Assembly (NCBI GenBank): GCA_964247055.1 | Contig: OZ176055.1 | Location: 5,332,001 to 5,396,000 of the forward strand | Reading direction: 5' to 3' | Length of the DNA: 64,000 nt | Source of the DNA: Paragordius varius | Lineage: Eukaryota > Nematomorpha | Shown here: positions 1 through 11,510 of the stretch, piece by piece | Layout: every line of letters begins with the position of its first letter | How positions within the stretch are numbered: the first letter of the stretch is position 1 | Position numbers and translations under genes: made by a program | The notes under the pieces: model-generated | What the model saw: only the letters and a program-made list of their open reading frames with translations | Told to the model about the DNA's origin: nothing | The model's database searches: none

Positions 1-167
1 AGATGAAAGTAGATTGTTATGGCGCATTAATCTATCTAAACTTTTAACATCTTATCGAAAATGGACATCCATAAAAATTATGACCCGTATATAAAAAAAA
101 CTTAACTCAATCAGAAAAATAGTCAAAAATATATACATAAAAATTTAAAAATAAATACTTGAACCAG

Positions 168-3100
168 CTAAGCTTTTGGTTGCTGCATGGCCATTTGTTG
201 ATAATAGGCAGCCCAAGCTGCTGTAAAATCTGGGAAAATTTAAATTAATCAATCAAAATCAAACATTTGTGACAAAATGAATATATGAATCAGATCAACG
301 AGTTGAAATCATGTGTATATCAAATGAAACACGGAAATGTATCATCATTTTAATGAATGAGACATATAAATACCTTGATTGTAAGCAGGAGCAGCTCCGC
401 CACTAACAACGGAGGAGTTGTGGTGTTGGTTTTGCTGCTGAGAGGCGCCTTGGTGGTGTTGTTGTTGTTGCTGCGCTTGTTGTTGGGGATGATGGCCGCC
501 GCCGCCGCCTTGTTGAGGAGCTGTGTTAGCATTCGCTCCTTGCCCATAAGCTCCGCCCGCTTGCCCGCCATGCTGGCCAGCTGACGCGCCCCCAGCTGAT
601 CCGGCGGCCGCAGCAGCTGCAGCCTGGGCATAGTACTGCTGATAGTAAGCGGTCCAAGCAGCTGCAACATCGGTGGCTGAAGAGCCTGCGCTCCCGGCCG
701 TTGACGACGTTTGTTTGCCTAAGAAAAGAAAGATAATGAAAATCGTTTTTTATAAAAAAGATTACCAAAACTAATCAATTTTGATTTTAAATAATTCCAT
801 TCAATACAATAATATTTTAGCATTAACAGCAAAATCGTTATAATTTTATGATGGTAAAATAAAAATAAATTGGTGCATATCAATATTTAAGGCTGAATTA
901 GTATTTAGAATTATTCGTTGCAACATTAGTAAAATAATAATAAAAATTTATAAATTATTGTTAATTATAAATAAAATTTGATGAACATGCGAGCATTAAT
1001 TCCATATCTAATATGTTGAATTAGCCGTGTCTAACTGAATTTGATTAATAAATTTTATTATCAAAATTATGATATAAATAAACTTGGGTCATTGGATCCC
1101 CATTGATTGTAGGAAGAACCCCATGTTTGGCCATAAGGATTAGCAGTTCCCATGCCTGGATAACCGTAAGCGGCAAGAGCAGCCGCAGCATTTCCGGCTA
1201 ATGCGTTTTGTGGAGGAGGAACTGGGATGCTCGGAACGGGCTAGGAGAAAAAAATTAAAGACAAAACTCATAGAGAAATGGTGAATCAGAATAGGAAAGT
1301 AATTGTCTTACAATATCAGCCTTTTCACAAACAAGTTGTGCAGCGTGAGTAACTTGGCTATGCGTCCCCTTAATAACAAAAGCTTTTTCGGGACTATTTG
1401 GATCGGTATTAACTCTTCTATCCAATTCAACGTGTGCTCCAGTGAGAACACTTATGTTTTTGACGTTTTCGCCACCTTTACCAATAACTAAACCGCATTT
1501 ATTGGTCGGTATCATAATATGAACTTCCTGCTGTTGTGTGTACGAACTTGAAGGATCTGGTGTGCCTCCCAATGTGTTGACTATGCCTCGAGAGCCAAAT
1601 GTTCTCTAAAAAGGTTATAAAATTATTAAGTCAATAGTCATATAGAACCCTTTAAAAAAATAAATATATTTGTAAAGAATATATACTTCATAATTCATTT
1701 GTGCTGTTTGGACATAACTATTGATAGACACAAATGCTGTTTCTATTTGATTTTGTCCACCTGCTACAATAAGGATTCTATCTCCTTGTGGATTTATATC
1801 TATGAAAATAACATATTAGAATATAATTTACATAAAAATTTTTATCGTTACCTCCTTCTTTGAATCGTATACGGGCTCCTGAATCCATCATGATGCGTTT
1901 TATAGTTTCACCATTTTTACCAATAATCAGTCCAATAGCACATTTTGGAATTATTTGCTATAATAAATTAATAAATGTCAAAAAAAGATTAAGAATAACT
2001 ATATAATAAGAATCAAGGTTTATTTCGCATCGTTCTTAGCTTCCTCATTTATAAAAGAATATTATTTATCTGTAATTATAAAAAAGGATGGATAGTTAAA
2101 ATGTAATATGATGACTACATTATTAAATTATAATTTTAATAAATTTTAATTTTTTTGTAATAAGCTTTTTTTGAAAAAAAACGTTAACACTATCAAAGAT
2201 ATAACCTCTCGGGTAACATATGGTCCCTGCACTTGTGTGGTGTAATCATTGTTATCGAAGGTGTAACCATGTTGAGCCAACAACTCAGCCACGAGTTCTT
2301 TAGCTCGTTCGATTCTCTCAGGGTCGCCCATAATACGGAGTTCTTTTTCGGGGGCATTCGCATAAATACCATCTTGGATCATAACCATGCGGACACCGGC
2401 TTCCTCTTGGAGTTTCTGTGAACAAACGGTATTATACATTATTAAAACCATTAGCAAAAACAAATATTATCGAAAGAATATTTGCGATTGAACCTTGATA
2501 TTCTCTCCAGATTTGCCAATAACTAAACCAACTTTATCAGAAGGGATACCCACACTAACGATTGTTTCGTCTTCGGGGGCGATCGGGGCGCCAGGTGCTG
2601 GAATAAGAGCGGATTTTGCTTTTTCTATCATTTGGTCAATCATTTCTTTAGCTTTGCTATATTTATAAATATGCACATAAACTGTCGTTTATATATTATT
2701 TTCCTATATTAATTGATTAACAAAATTAAAATCGACAAATAATTTTTTGTATCATGAAATATAAAACTCGATAATATGGCTTAACGTTTCTTAAATTATA
2801 TCGGGATTTGAAAAATTAATATGTTAATCAAATGCCGATTACCATTAAACAATTAAAAAACGATTTTCATTTAAAAATATAGATATTTTAGAACAAAAAA
2901 TTCTGGCAGAAATTTAATGTATATCTTTTCCAAAAATGCGTCGCAATTTATTTAAAAAACGGATTTAACACTTCGATTCGAATTGGGGTATCTAAATACC
3001 ACATACAATATTTAAGTTAATATTTTAAAAAATGTTAAAAGAAACGGTTTCAATTTGAATTTATGTTTTTACCCTAATATAAACTATATAAATAATCCAA

Positions 3101-5217
3101 AATATCTAGATAAAATTTAGTTTGGATAAAAAGTTCCATATCAAATTATTTGGACGCTATTTTTATTTTTAAACATTTTTGGAAAATATATTGTTTATTT
3201 GATTCTAAGCCTAAAATTAAGTTTATTTATATTAACACTTAGTACAAGACATTCATTTTAGTCCTTCGATTAAAATTAGGGTGGTTGGAGACCCCAGGCT
3301 TGTTTAAAATTAAATACTCTGAAAAATATAAAGAAAATCAAAACATGGCAAAATTTTGCACCTATATAACATCAATAAACCGAAATATATAAAAAAAATT
3401 AATTCAAAAATACGTGATATTTCATTTTTTAATGTAAATCCCAAAGGTAAAAATTTGGTCAATGATTGGCTGAATTGAATAATATTACAAAATAAACCAC
3501 TTTTTTATTTCTATCAATGTTAGATGTAATGTAATTAAAAAGTTAGCTTTAATTCTAACGTTAAAATCAAAAAACGATATCTTGCAAAATTTTTCTAAAA
3601 TAAAAATGACGTCTAAGTAGTTTCACATGGAACTTTTTTTCAGAACGAATTTTTTTTAGATTTTGGCTTTTTAAAAAATTTATTAGGATAGAAGCATTAA
3701 TTTAAATTGGGACTGTTTCCTTCAGTAGTTTTTTACAATTATTGATTTAAATTTAGTCTAAGGTATTTAGATACCCCAATTTAAATCGAAGTGTTAAAGT
3801 CAGATTAACATGTGGCATATTATGCATTATTTATATATTTAGCTTGTGCAGACATATGTCGAGTAAGTGTTTATTAACTCTAAATAAGTAATTAAGCACA
3901 GTCATGTATCCTTTATTTTATCAAAAATTTATTTATTTCGAATAAATATATATTTGTTAAAGAATGGGAAAAAACAAGACTTTAATAGTATTAACAATAT
4001 CATATTCACCAAAAAAATAAAAGATGTGTGGGGGATGACCATTAAAACAAAAAAAATTATTGATAAAATAAAGGATACATGACTGTAATTTTAAATAAAT
4101 TTTTTTATGGGTTCATTAATGTTATATGATTGCTAACTTTTGCCATGGTTTCAATTTCCATATTTTTGAAATATGGAAATTGCAACAAGCCTAGGGGATC
4201 TGACTACTCCAATTTAAATCAAAGGACTGACATAAATATTCTGCATTTAAGTTAATATACAATTGTAAACTTAACGAATTATTTGGCAAATATTATGAAA
4301 TATACAAGTATCTATTCTGACCCCATACTATTTTACAATACCATTGGACTTTTAAAAAAGAGATGTTTGGTATTTCAAAATTTGTATTCATTATTCATAA
4401 CTAATAGGAAATTTGATAAACAAATGTGCAGAATTTTTTTATAAATAAGTTTATTAGTGTTAGGGACGATAAATTAAGTTATATATAGTATTTCGGTAAA
4501 GATCATAAAAATTCTTTAACGGGTTTTTATTTGTTTTTTTTTCTGATTTCAAACATTAATTCAACATATGAGGTAGACAAAATTGTAATTGTTGCGATAT
4601 AGAAGTATTGGAAGAAAATTATTAGTGTAACTTAATAATTCAGCAAAAATTGTGGCTAGATGGCATCGCTCATTAAACTTATGACACATACCCAAATATT
4701 AAAAAAGATTTATTTGTTAGTAAAATATACTCGATACTCTGAGGTGGACCTGTTATAGTACATTTCCGATCGGGCATTCCACCGCTATCTTGTGCAAATT
4801 GTACACTTAAGACGCCAGTCTCACGCTGAATCTTAACTATATTTTCACCACCCTTTCCAATAACTGAAGATATAAAAATTATTTACCTAATCCGACCATT
4901 TTATCAGGAACTTGATATTCTTCTGAAACTAAAGTTTTGCCTTGCAACGCCTTTTGCTGCTGCAATGCGGCTAATTGAGCACCAAAAGCTACATAATTAA
5001 ATATTAAATACGGTCATTAACAGCAGCAGATCTTTTATCTATATCATTTTCTTCATCAGCCAGGCGTTTGGTACCCTTTTCCTCACCCATTTTAGCTGCG
5101 ATCTGAGTAAATATAAATTTGTAATTTGTTATTGAAATTTAATATTAAAATACCTACCTTTCTTGCTCTTTGAAGGGCATCGGTAAAAGCGTCATTTGAC
5201 AATGCTTGTGTGGACAT
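168..5217 (-). CDS. FUBP/KSRP-like four-KH nucleic-acid-binding protein (12 coding exons)
   Basis: Far-upstream-element-binding-protein family; members bind single-stranded DNA or AU-rich RNA and act in transcription, splicing and mRNA decay. Coding exons (transcript order): 5158-5217, 5012-5102, 4887-4988, 4731-4863, 2494-2656, 2206-2415, 1852-1957, 1687-1799, 1312-1605, 1084-1240, 374-718, 168-229; total 1,836 nt, 611 aa, close to vertebrate FUBP1. Four KH domains with GxxG loops: KH1 about 75-128 (GKGG), KH2 160-225 (GKSG), KH3 254-326 (GKNG), KH4 353-424 (GKGG). A Pro/Ala/Gly/Gln/His-rich tail (425-611) follows, with two tyrosine motifs, AAWTAYYQQYY (about 496-506) and AAWAAYYQQ (in the last exon), like the FUBP activation-domain repeats. 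Start is the first ATG of exon 1, which matches the short acidic-free N-terminus before the conserved linker. Introns 2 and 3 are 23 nt. FUBP versus KSRP cannot be decided. Confidence 0.93.
3236..3793 (-). mobile_element. TTAA-flanked inverted-repeat element, nested 558-bp copy
   Basis: Flanked by TTAA at 3232-3235 and 3794-3797. Ends are CACTTAGTACAAGACATTC and ...CCAATTTAAATCGAAGTG, the two terminal types of this family, in the opposite orientation to the host copy. No coding capacity. TTAA flanks suggest a piggyBac-type target preference, an inference from the flank only. Confidence 0.85.
3899..4085. mobile_element. 187-bp mariner-type MITE with perfect terminal inverted repeats
   Basis: Begins CAGTCATGTATCCTTT and ends with its exact reverse complement; the inverted repeats match perfectly for at least 24 bp. 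TA follows the right end (4086-4087) and CA, probably a mutated TA, precedes the left end, as expected for Tc1/mariner insertion. Non-coding; inserted in the older TTAA-family copy. Confidence 0.8.
4864..4886 (-). other. Ultrashort intron 3 (23 nt) of the FUBP-like gene
   Basis: Donor begins GTAAAT and acceptor ends CTTCAG. It splits the KH1 signature: removal restores VGLVIGKGGEN exactly, whereas read-through shifts the frame. This is strong protein-level support for a 23-nt intron. Confidence 0.9.
4989..5011 (-). other. Ultrashort intron 2 (23 nt) of the FUBP-like gene
   Basis: Donor begins GTATTT and acceptor ends ATGTAG. Its length is not a multiple of three and it contains in-frame stops, so it must be removed. 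Splicing joins ...VND to PFGAQLAALQQQ in the correct phase. Confidence 0.85.
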
Positions 5218-6382
5218 TTTACGAGATTTCACGTGATATTAAATTTTGGTTAGATTGGTAATCGAAATCGGAAATTCAATCGCAAATATAAGAGTTTGTC
5301 GAATACTTTGATTTTTAATTTTATTATCGGTAAATATCAAAAAATTAAACGGCTAACAATCTATATATTTTATTATATATGATATATGATTGTATATAGA
5401 TATTGGTTTTATATAAATTCCCAGGATTGATGTTACTTTTGAATTGGCAATGATTACGTTTATCATAAATTAATTCATATATATATATATATATATATCA
5501 CTTCCCAAGAGCCAAATTGTCAAATTATATCTGAGAAATCAATGTTTGATTTTTTATTAAAAACTAGAGGTACTTAACTATAACCATAGTTAAATAAAAG
5601 TTTAAAATAAATACTTTTTTGCATAATCAAAATTTGGTATTGTGTTGATTATTAAATAATGAAACTGAAAAGATAATAAAGTGATCTTACACTTTTTGTA
5701 AGGTGTGTATGTTACGTAGATGGATTATGCTGAAAAAATTTTACAAATAGATGATAAATTAAAAAATCTAACCTTATTTTACTAAGAAGATATCTTTAAT
5801 TATTCCGGGTTTTTGTTCACAATCAAAACTAAACCTAAGACATAAAATTGGTTAAATTGAAACTGTCTCTTATTACACAATGCTTGAAATATATATAATC
5901 GATAGAAAATGATTCAGGATAATGGTTCTTTTAGTGGGCCTTACCAGTAATATAAGAAAGCTATCAGCAATATTGTGGCAGGTGTTTCATATCAAAAATT
6001 AAATTTGCGCACATTTATAAAATATTTTTCGTTAGGAATGAAACATTTAGCTTTCACCAAAAAAGATTTATTTAACAAAAATGTGCCCAGATATCGCCAT
6101 TTTTCATATTAAGCAGTTACCACAAAAGTTGCCCTCTAGCATCATGATGCTGGGGGCTTGCGTTGTAGTCGCATAGGAGGAAAGAGTGACACAAATACGG
6201 GAAAGTTTACCTTTCATTGCTAACACCTAGTTGAACGTAGTCCCCCTGAACTACACTGCGTAACTTATAGATATGCATTTTATATTTTATTCTTATTTTA
6301 CTGATTAGTAAGTCAGAACTTCTAATTTAATGTCTTTTAATAAATTTTATACATTTATTATCCACCATAGTAAAAAAAATTG
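5218..6382. other. Upstream region of the FUBP-like gene, no gene seen
   Basis: AT-rich sequence with a TA microsatellite at 5477-5498. The FUBP promoter must lie in its first part, but I see no convincing TATA box or other motif. No coding region recognised. Confidence 0.6.
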
Positions 6383-6386
6383 TTAA

Positions 6387-6965
6387 TGGATACAACACAT
6401 TCATTTTGTCCTTCGATTCAAATTGGGTTAGTTAAATACCCAAATTAAATTTTTAGAACATATAAGAGGAATCGAAACCATGGCCAAATCTTGCATTTAT
6501 ATAACATTAATAAACCGAAATATAAAATTTTATTCAAAAATACTTGATATTACTTTTAAGTTAAAACCGAAAGGTAAAAATTTAGTCAAAGTGACATGCG
6601 TGCAATGGTAAAATTGAAAAATAATACAAAATAAACACCTTTTTTTTCTATCAATGATGTAATTTAAATAAAAAATTAGCTTTAATTTTACCCTTAAAAT
6701 TATATAAAGACGATATTTTTCAAAAATTTTGAAAAATAAAATTGGCGTCTAAGTAGTTTGACATGGAACTTTTTTTTCAAAACAAAATTTTATTTAGATG
6801 TATTGGCATATTTATATAATTCATTTAAATAGAATCATAAATTCTAATTGAAACCGTTTCGTTCAGTAGTTTTTTAAAAATCCTAAACTCAAATTCTAGC
6901 AAATCTACAGTAGCAAATGGTTAAAATTTAACACTTCGATTTAAATTAGGGTATCTAAATACCGC
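6387..6965 (-). mobile_element. TTAA-family element, rearranged copy
   Basis: The left end follows TTAA (6383-6386) but lacks the first bases (starts TGGATACAACACATTC). The interior matches the family up to CAGTAGTTTTTTAAAAATCC. The expected right end is replaced by a left-type terminus in inverted orientation (TTAACACTTCGATTTAAATT at 6928-6947). Confidence 0.65.
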
Positions 6966-7773
6966 AATTTAAAAAAATAATAAAAATACGGATGCTCAAC
7001 ATTAATTTATACAAGCGTTTATCAAAGATAAAACTTCAGAGTCAATATGGAATTTTAAATTTAAAATGTAGAAATTATATAAAGGAAAATTACACTGCAA
7101 TTTAAAATAAAAGATAAATGAATACGAATGCGGCATATTAACAAGATCTTACAAAGGGAAGAAGATATTTAATTTGATAAAAGGGGAACTTATTGATCTA
7201 TAAATGTTAGAATTAATAATATAAAAGGAAAAAATTGATTTAAATATCAGAGATTCAATGTATACCAATTGTAATTATCTAAAAAAACCTAATTAACGGG
7301 AATTACAAAAGATATTAAAACTTCATTGTCTTTTCGCTTTTTGGGCCTAGTTTACCTTTTGGGTTTTATATCTCAAAGCTCAATTTTGTAAATAAACTAC
7401 TCTTTTGAAGCTCCAATATTGAAACGAACAGCTGATATTTAAATCAAAATTTATCCAATTTTTGCCGGATAATGTAGTCTAAAAGCTTTTTAAAGTAAAT
7501 TGTTTACATTTCTTAACCAGAATATACAATAATTTGTGTGTTGCTAGTAATTTAAAATAATTTATAAAAATTAATGGCGGCAGAAAAGTTTGAGATGAGG
7601 ATATTTTTACAATTATACATTTTGAAAAAAAAGTGTAATGCCCCTAAAAAACTAAAATCATATTTATAAATTCTTCTACTTATTAAGATATTCAAGTATC
7701 AAATCGCTCTGGGATATAAAACTGCCCCAAAAGATAATGGAGTGTTAAGGACGTATGTCATAACTATCTAAAA
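6966..7773. repeat. Non-coding region with an end fragment of the long palindromic element
   Basis: From about 7425 to 7744 the sequence matches, in reverse, the outer part of the element at 58784: CAGCTGATATT, then GGCGGCAGAAAAGTTTGAGA, then AACTGCCCCAAAAGATAATG ending ...GTG before TTAA (7745-7748). The rest shows nothing recognisable. Confidence 0.5.
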
Positions 7774-7777
7774 TTAA

Positions 7778-8343
7778 CACTTCGATTTAAATTGGGGTAT
7801 CTAAAAACCCCAGACTTAATTTGAGTTAGGATATTTCAAAAACTACTAAAGGAAACGGTCCCAATTTAATTTTATGCTTCTAATCTAATAAAAATTATAT
7901 AAATATGTCAAAATATCTAAAATTTTGTTTTGATAAAAAAGTTCCATGTCAAACTACTTCGACGCCATTTGTATTTTCAAAATTTTTGCAAAATATCGTG
8001 TTCCTTTCATTTTAAGGGTAAAATTAAAGCTAATTTTATATTTAAATTACATCTAACATTTATAGAAATAGAAAAAGCGGTTTAAATTGTATTATTTTTC
8101 AATTTTACCATTGCACACATGCCACGTTGACTAAATTTACTTTCGGTTTTAGCTTAAAATAAGTAATATCAAGTATTTTTGAATAAATTTTTCTATATAT
8201 TTTGGTTTATTAATGTTATATAAGTGCAAAATTTTGCCATGGCTTCGATTCCTTTTATATTTTTTAAAGAATTTAATTTTAAACAGGCCTGAACTACCCC
8301 AATTTGAATCGAAGGACTAAAATGAATGTGTTGTATCCAAGTG
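7778..8343 (+). mobile_element. TTAA-flanked inverted-repeat element, 566-bp copy
   Basis: TTAA at 7774-7777 and 8344-8347. Begins CACTTCGATTTAAATTGGGG and ends ...GTGTTGTATCCAAGTG. Uninterrupted reference copy of the family with no substantial ORF. Confidence 0.88.
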
Positions 8344-8347
8344 TTAA

Positions 8348-10280
8348 GATAATCTCCGTTCGTAAAGAAACTTCGCAATAATAAATGACTCTAATATTAA
8401 AAATACTTGAACATAACAAATCTTTAATCCAACTGCGGTATATGCATAAATCGCAGAAGCTCTGGTATATGTGATACATAAGAACGCCAAATAGATACCA
8501 TATGAAATCAACTATTTCCTGGAGAATAGACAAAAGATAGATATCCCGTGTGTCACATAAAGTTTTATCTTTGATAAAGCAAAAAATGCCAATAGATCGG
8601 CATAATCGTGAGTTGATGGTCCGATCAATAGATGGGACTCTTTCTACCTATTCTATAGATTCTTGTAAAGATTTATTGTTTCTGCATTGTTTGAATTCTT
8701 TGAATACTAAAACGCTTTAATGTTTTTAATTTTCTAGGCATATTTTTGAAAGAATTAAATATTATATAATTTCATTTTGCAAAGTTTTAAATCGGAACTA
8801 TGCAATCTATTATACGTTACTATGTAATAATAGTTATATCCAATTCATAAAATATTTATACTGGGCATAACAAATATTTTATATTAAAACGCATTGTTCA
8901 ATTAAATATAAACATAAAATTTAGGTAATTTAGGGAGATATGGTTAATAGAAACCTTTTGTGGAAAATTTTAGCTTTATTTAAGCGTATTTTACATCGGG
9001 TGAAGTCTAACCCAGGCGCCAATTAAAAATTTATGGTTTGCTAAATTTTTACTAAATTTATTTTTAATTCATATTTGTCTCTGTTTTAAACAAACCATCT
9101 ATTCAACCTCGTCGGTGTGAAATTGAGTTTTCTATAAAATACTTTGAAACTTTTTCCCGCAAAACATATCCCATATGAATTTAACAATGATACTAATTAA
9201 TTTAAAGAATAAAGCTAAATAAAACGGTTGCTCAATAATGGCATCGCCCTCTCTAAAATACGCAACTATTTAAAATATGGTAGCTTTTAGTCGCCTACGG
9301 CGTATTTTATAAATAAAATATTTTCAATTTAAAATGATAAACGTGGACTTTTACGTGTAAATTGTGTTAAAGACAATATTTTTTTGAAAAACACGGAATT
9401 TGAGAGGGGATAATCTAAATTTCAGCGCAATTGTAAAACATTGAAAAAATTAGAAACCGAATAGGCATCTACGTTTTTCGATAACGTGCTTCAAAAACAA
9501 TATTAGTTTAAAAAACCCATTTTTCCACGGGTGGGGCTCGATGAAAGAGCTAAATTAAAAAATGGTTAAGTCACCCTCCTCGCATTTATAATAATTCGAA
9601 AATCACAACTTGGAAACCATGAGCCTACATTTCCAAAAATTTGCTTCAAAGTTAATATTATTTTAAAACCCTTGTTTTAACACTAAGCGGAGCTCAATCG
9701 AGGGGTTACTTTGAAAAAAGGGCTTAGTAACTTTCGATTTATGTAATCCCCAAACATTACCACGATGTGTGACAGTTTATATTAATTACTCCCAACATAT
9801 TAGAACGGTAAAAACAAATAGACCATAGGAAACTAATAAGAAATTATAACACTAGTCATCAATTCTGATATTCAGGTTTTTATGATTTTTGATATCATTT
9901 TTACACTATATCTGATACTTTAATTATTAAATTTAAAATTTTTATTGCGAGTTAATTATATTTCGAATGAGAATTAAAACTCTTAAACATGCTTATTCAT
10001 ATGTTATCAGGGTTGATACTGAAGATATAGGGAGACGAATTAGAGAACCGGAGGTGTACAGGCTCAAGAATATTTTAAAACTAATTTAAAATCTTAGGCT
10101 TATAAAAGTTAATGAAGGCATATTTGTTGCTTTTACAGTATGAGTAAGTATACATTAGCAGTTTCTCATCAAAACTTCATGGCTTTTTGGGTAGTTTTAT
10201 ATTCTAGAGCGATTTAAAATTTGAATATTTTAACAAGTATTTAAGGTAAACCGAATTAAAAAATTGCTTACTTTAGCCTT
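8348..10280. other. Intergenic, no gene seen; degenerate tandem repeat near 9430-9760
   Basis: Two degenerate copies of a unit of roughly 185 bp: each carries GAAACC, then GCTTCAAA, then AAAACCC and a GGGGCTCGAT / GGAGCTCAAT block. No inverted termini or reading frame found. Outer parts of the palindromic element that follows may lie in the last 250 bp. Confidence 0.45.
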
Positions 10281-10345
10281 TGCGCATAACACTGTGTGCA
10301 AAAAATTTTTTAACAAAATATTTTTTTCCATGAGATAGCTTAGGA

Positions 10346-10768
10346 TTTGTTTATCATGAGAGATTGTTCGCTTAAATGTATTTATCATTCTTTGTTCCAT
10401 ATTATCCAGCATATTTTCCTGCTTATTTGCCATGTTTCGCAAGCATAAGTTATAGCGGGTCTAACGCCAATTAGGTATATTTTGTTTATCCCAAAATATA
10501 TTCAAATCCGTAGACTTGGCTATTACGGTCACATTCAAAGATTAGATAACGATAATTGGATTAAAAATATAACAAACCTTAAGCCAAACAAACAAAACAG
10601 AGTTGGTCGTCCAGCAATAACATGGAACAAAAACATTACCCAAGACCTACAAAAAACATAAAAGCCGGTAACTGGTTAAACAAAGAATCCTTCAATGCAA
10701 TGATCAAACACCTAAACCCCGTCACGACGGGATGCCAAGGGACCCCTTGACAACAGAGATCCATCCAT
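10346..10768 (+). mobile_element. 5'-truncated, 5'-inverted LINE fragment with target-site duplication
   Basis: An 18-bp duplication, CCATGAGATAGCTTAGGA, lies at 10328-10345 and 10769-10786. Plus-strand 10491-10662 encodes a LINE reverse-transcriptase C-terminus with LGYYGHIQRL and NRVGRPAITWN, and the insert ends in an ATCC repeat. The first part (10346 to about 10485) is inverted: on the minus strand it encodes IGVRPAITYACETWQ, which belongs upstream in the same protein. The layout fits twin-primed insertion. Confidence 0.8.
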
Positions 10769-11207
10769 CCATGAGATAGCTTAGGAGCAGCGTATTCATT
10801 TGCCGTAAAATTTTTTATTTGTTTACGACGTTTTTGAAATATTGAGAGAAAATCAAAATCGGGCAAAAACTGAAAATTAAGGATAATATAAAAGATAATG
10901 ATGAAAGTTGAGTTATTATGGTTTATTATCATTTTAAAATATTTTAGTATATAAATAACTAAAATCATATAAGAGTTTCCTTAACTCAGTTTAAAAGATA
11001 GCGTTTTTCTTTTAACACATGAAAACAAAAAATTTTTATGAAACTTTATTAAAATAATAATTTAAATTATTTACTAGCTGAACTCACTATTAAAAGGTTA
11101 AAGTTTTACTAAATCCTTTTTTGCTATATATAGTTTATAATTCCCACTCATGTAACCAAAATAAAACAGTATAAAATTTATCACTCATATTTTAGTTTTA
11201 GTTTTAT

Positions 11208-11510
11208 ACCATTTACAATTTAAATTAACCCTTAAATAATTCAAATTCACCCTCGAACAATTCAATTTCACCCTTGACAATTCAAATACACCCTAAAACT
11301 ATATGTGTCAGCCTAATATAACTCATCATTAATAAGAAATAAATTTTTACTACATACTTTATTATTTTTTCAGCATTATATTAATTTAAAACAGAATTTC
11401 TTATTTTAAAAATTTTAAAAAATAAAGGTAATTTTTAATAATAAAAAAAAAACATTATTTATTTTAGGGTGAATTTGAATTGTTAAGGGTGAATTTCAAC
11501 TGTAAATGAT
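11208..11510. mobile_element. MITE with iterated 21-bp units in its inverted ends, 303-bp copy
   Basis: Starts ACCATTTACAATTTAAATT and ends in the near-complementary ...ACTGTAAATGAT. Each end carries several copies of a unit like TTCAAATTCACCCTTGAACAA, in opposite orientations at the two ends. Sits in the loop of the palindromic element. Related copies at 12523, 21661 and a partial one near 20540. Confidence 0.75.

Larger units (their letters stand above)
2969..4251 (+). mobile_element. TTAA-flanked inverted-repeat element, old copy interrupted by two younger insertions
   Basis: The left part (2969-3231) starts CACTTCGATTCGAATTGGGG after TTAA (2965-2968). The right part (about 4090-4251) matches the other end of the family, reading ...GTTCATTAATG through GGACTGACATAAATATTC, then TTAA at 4252-4255. 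A second family member (3236-3793) and a 187-bp MITE (3899-4085) sit inside. Joining the flanks of the inner copy at one TTAA gives a sequence alignable with uninterrupted copies at 7778 and 57839. Non-coding; lies in intron 4 of the FUBP-like gene. Confidence 0.75.

Noticed and set aside
350-768. Other-frame ORFs over the Gln/Ala-rich FUBP exon
   Set aside because: The in-phase frame joins both neighbouring exons and carries the AAWTAYYQQYY motif; the others are low-complexity by-products.
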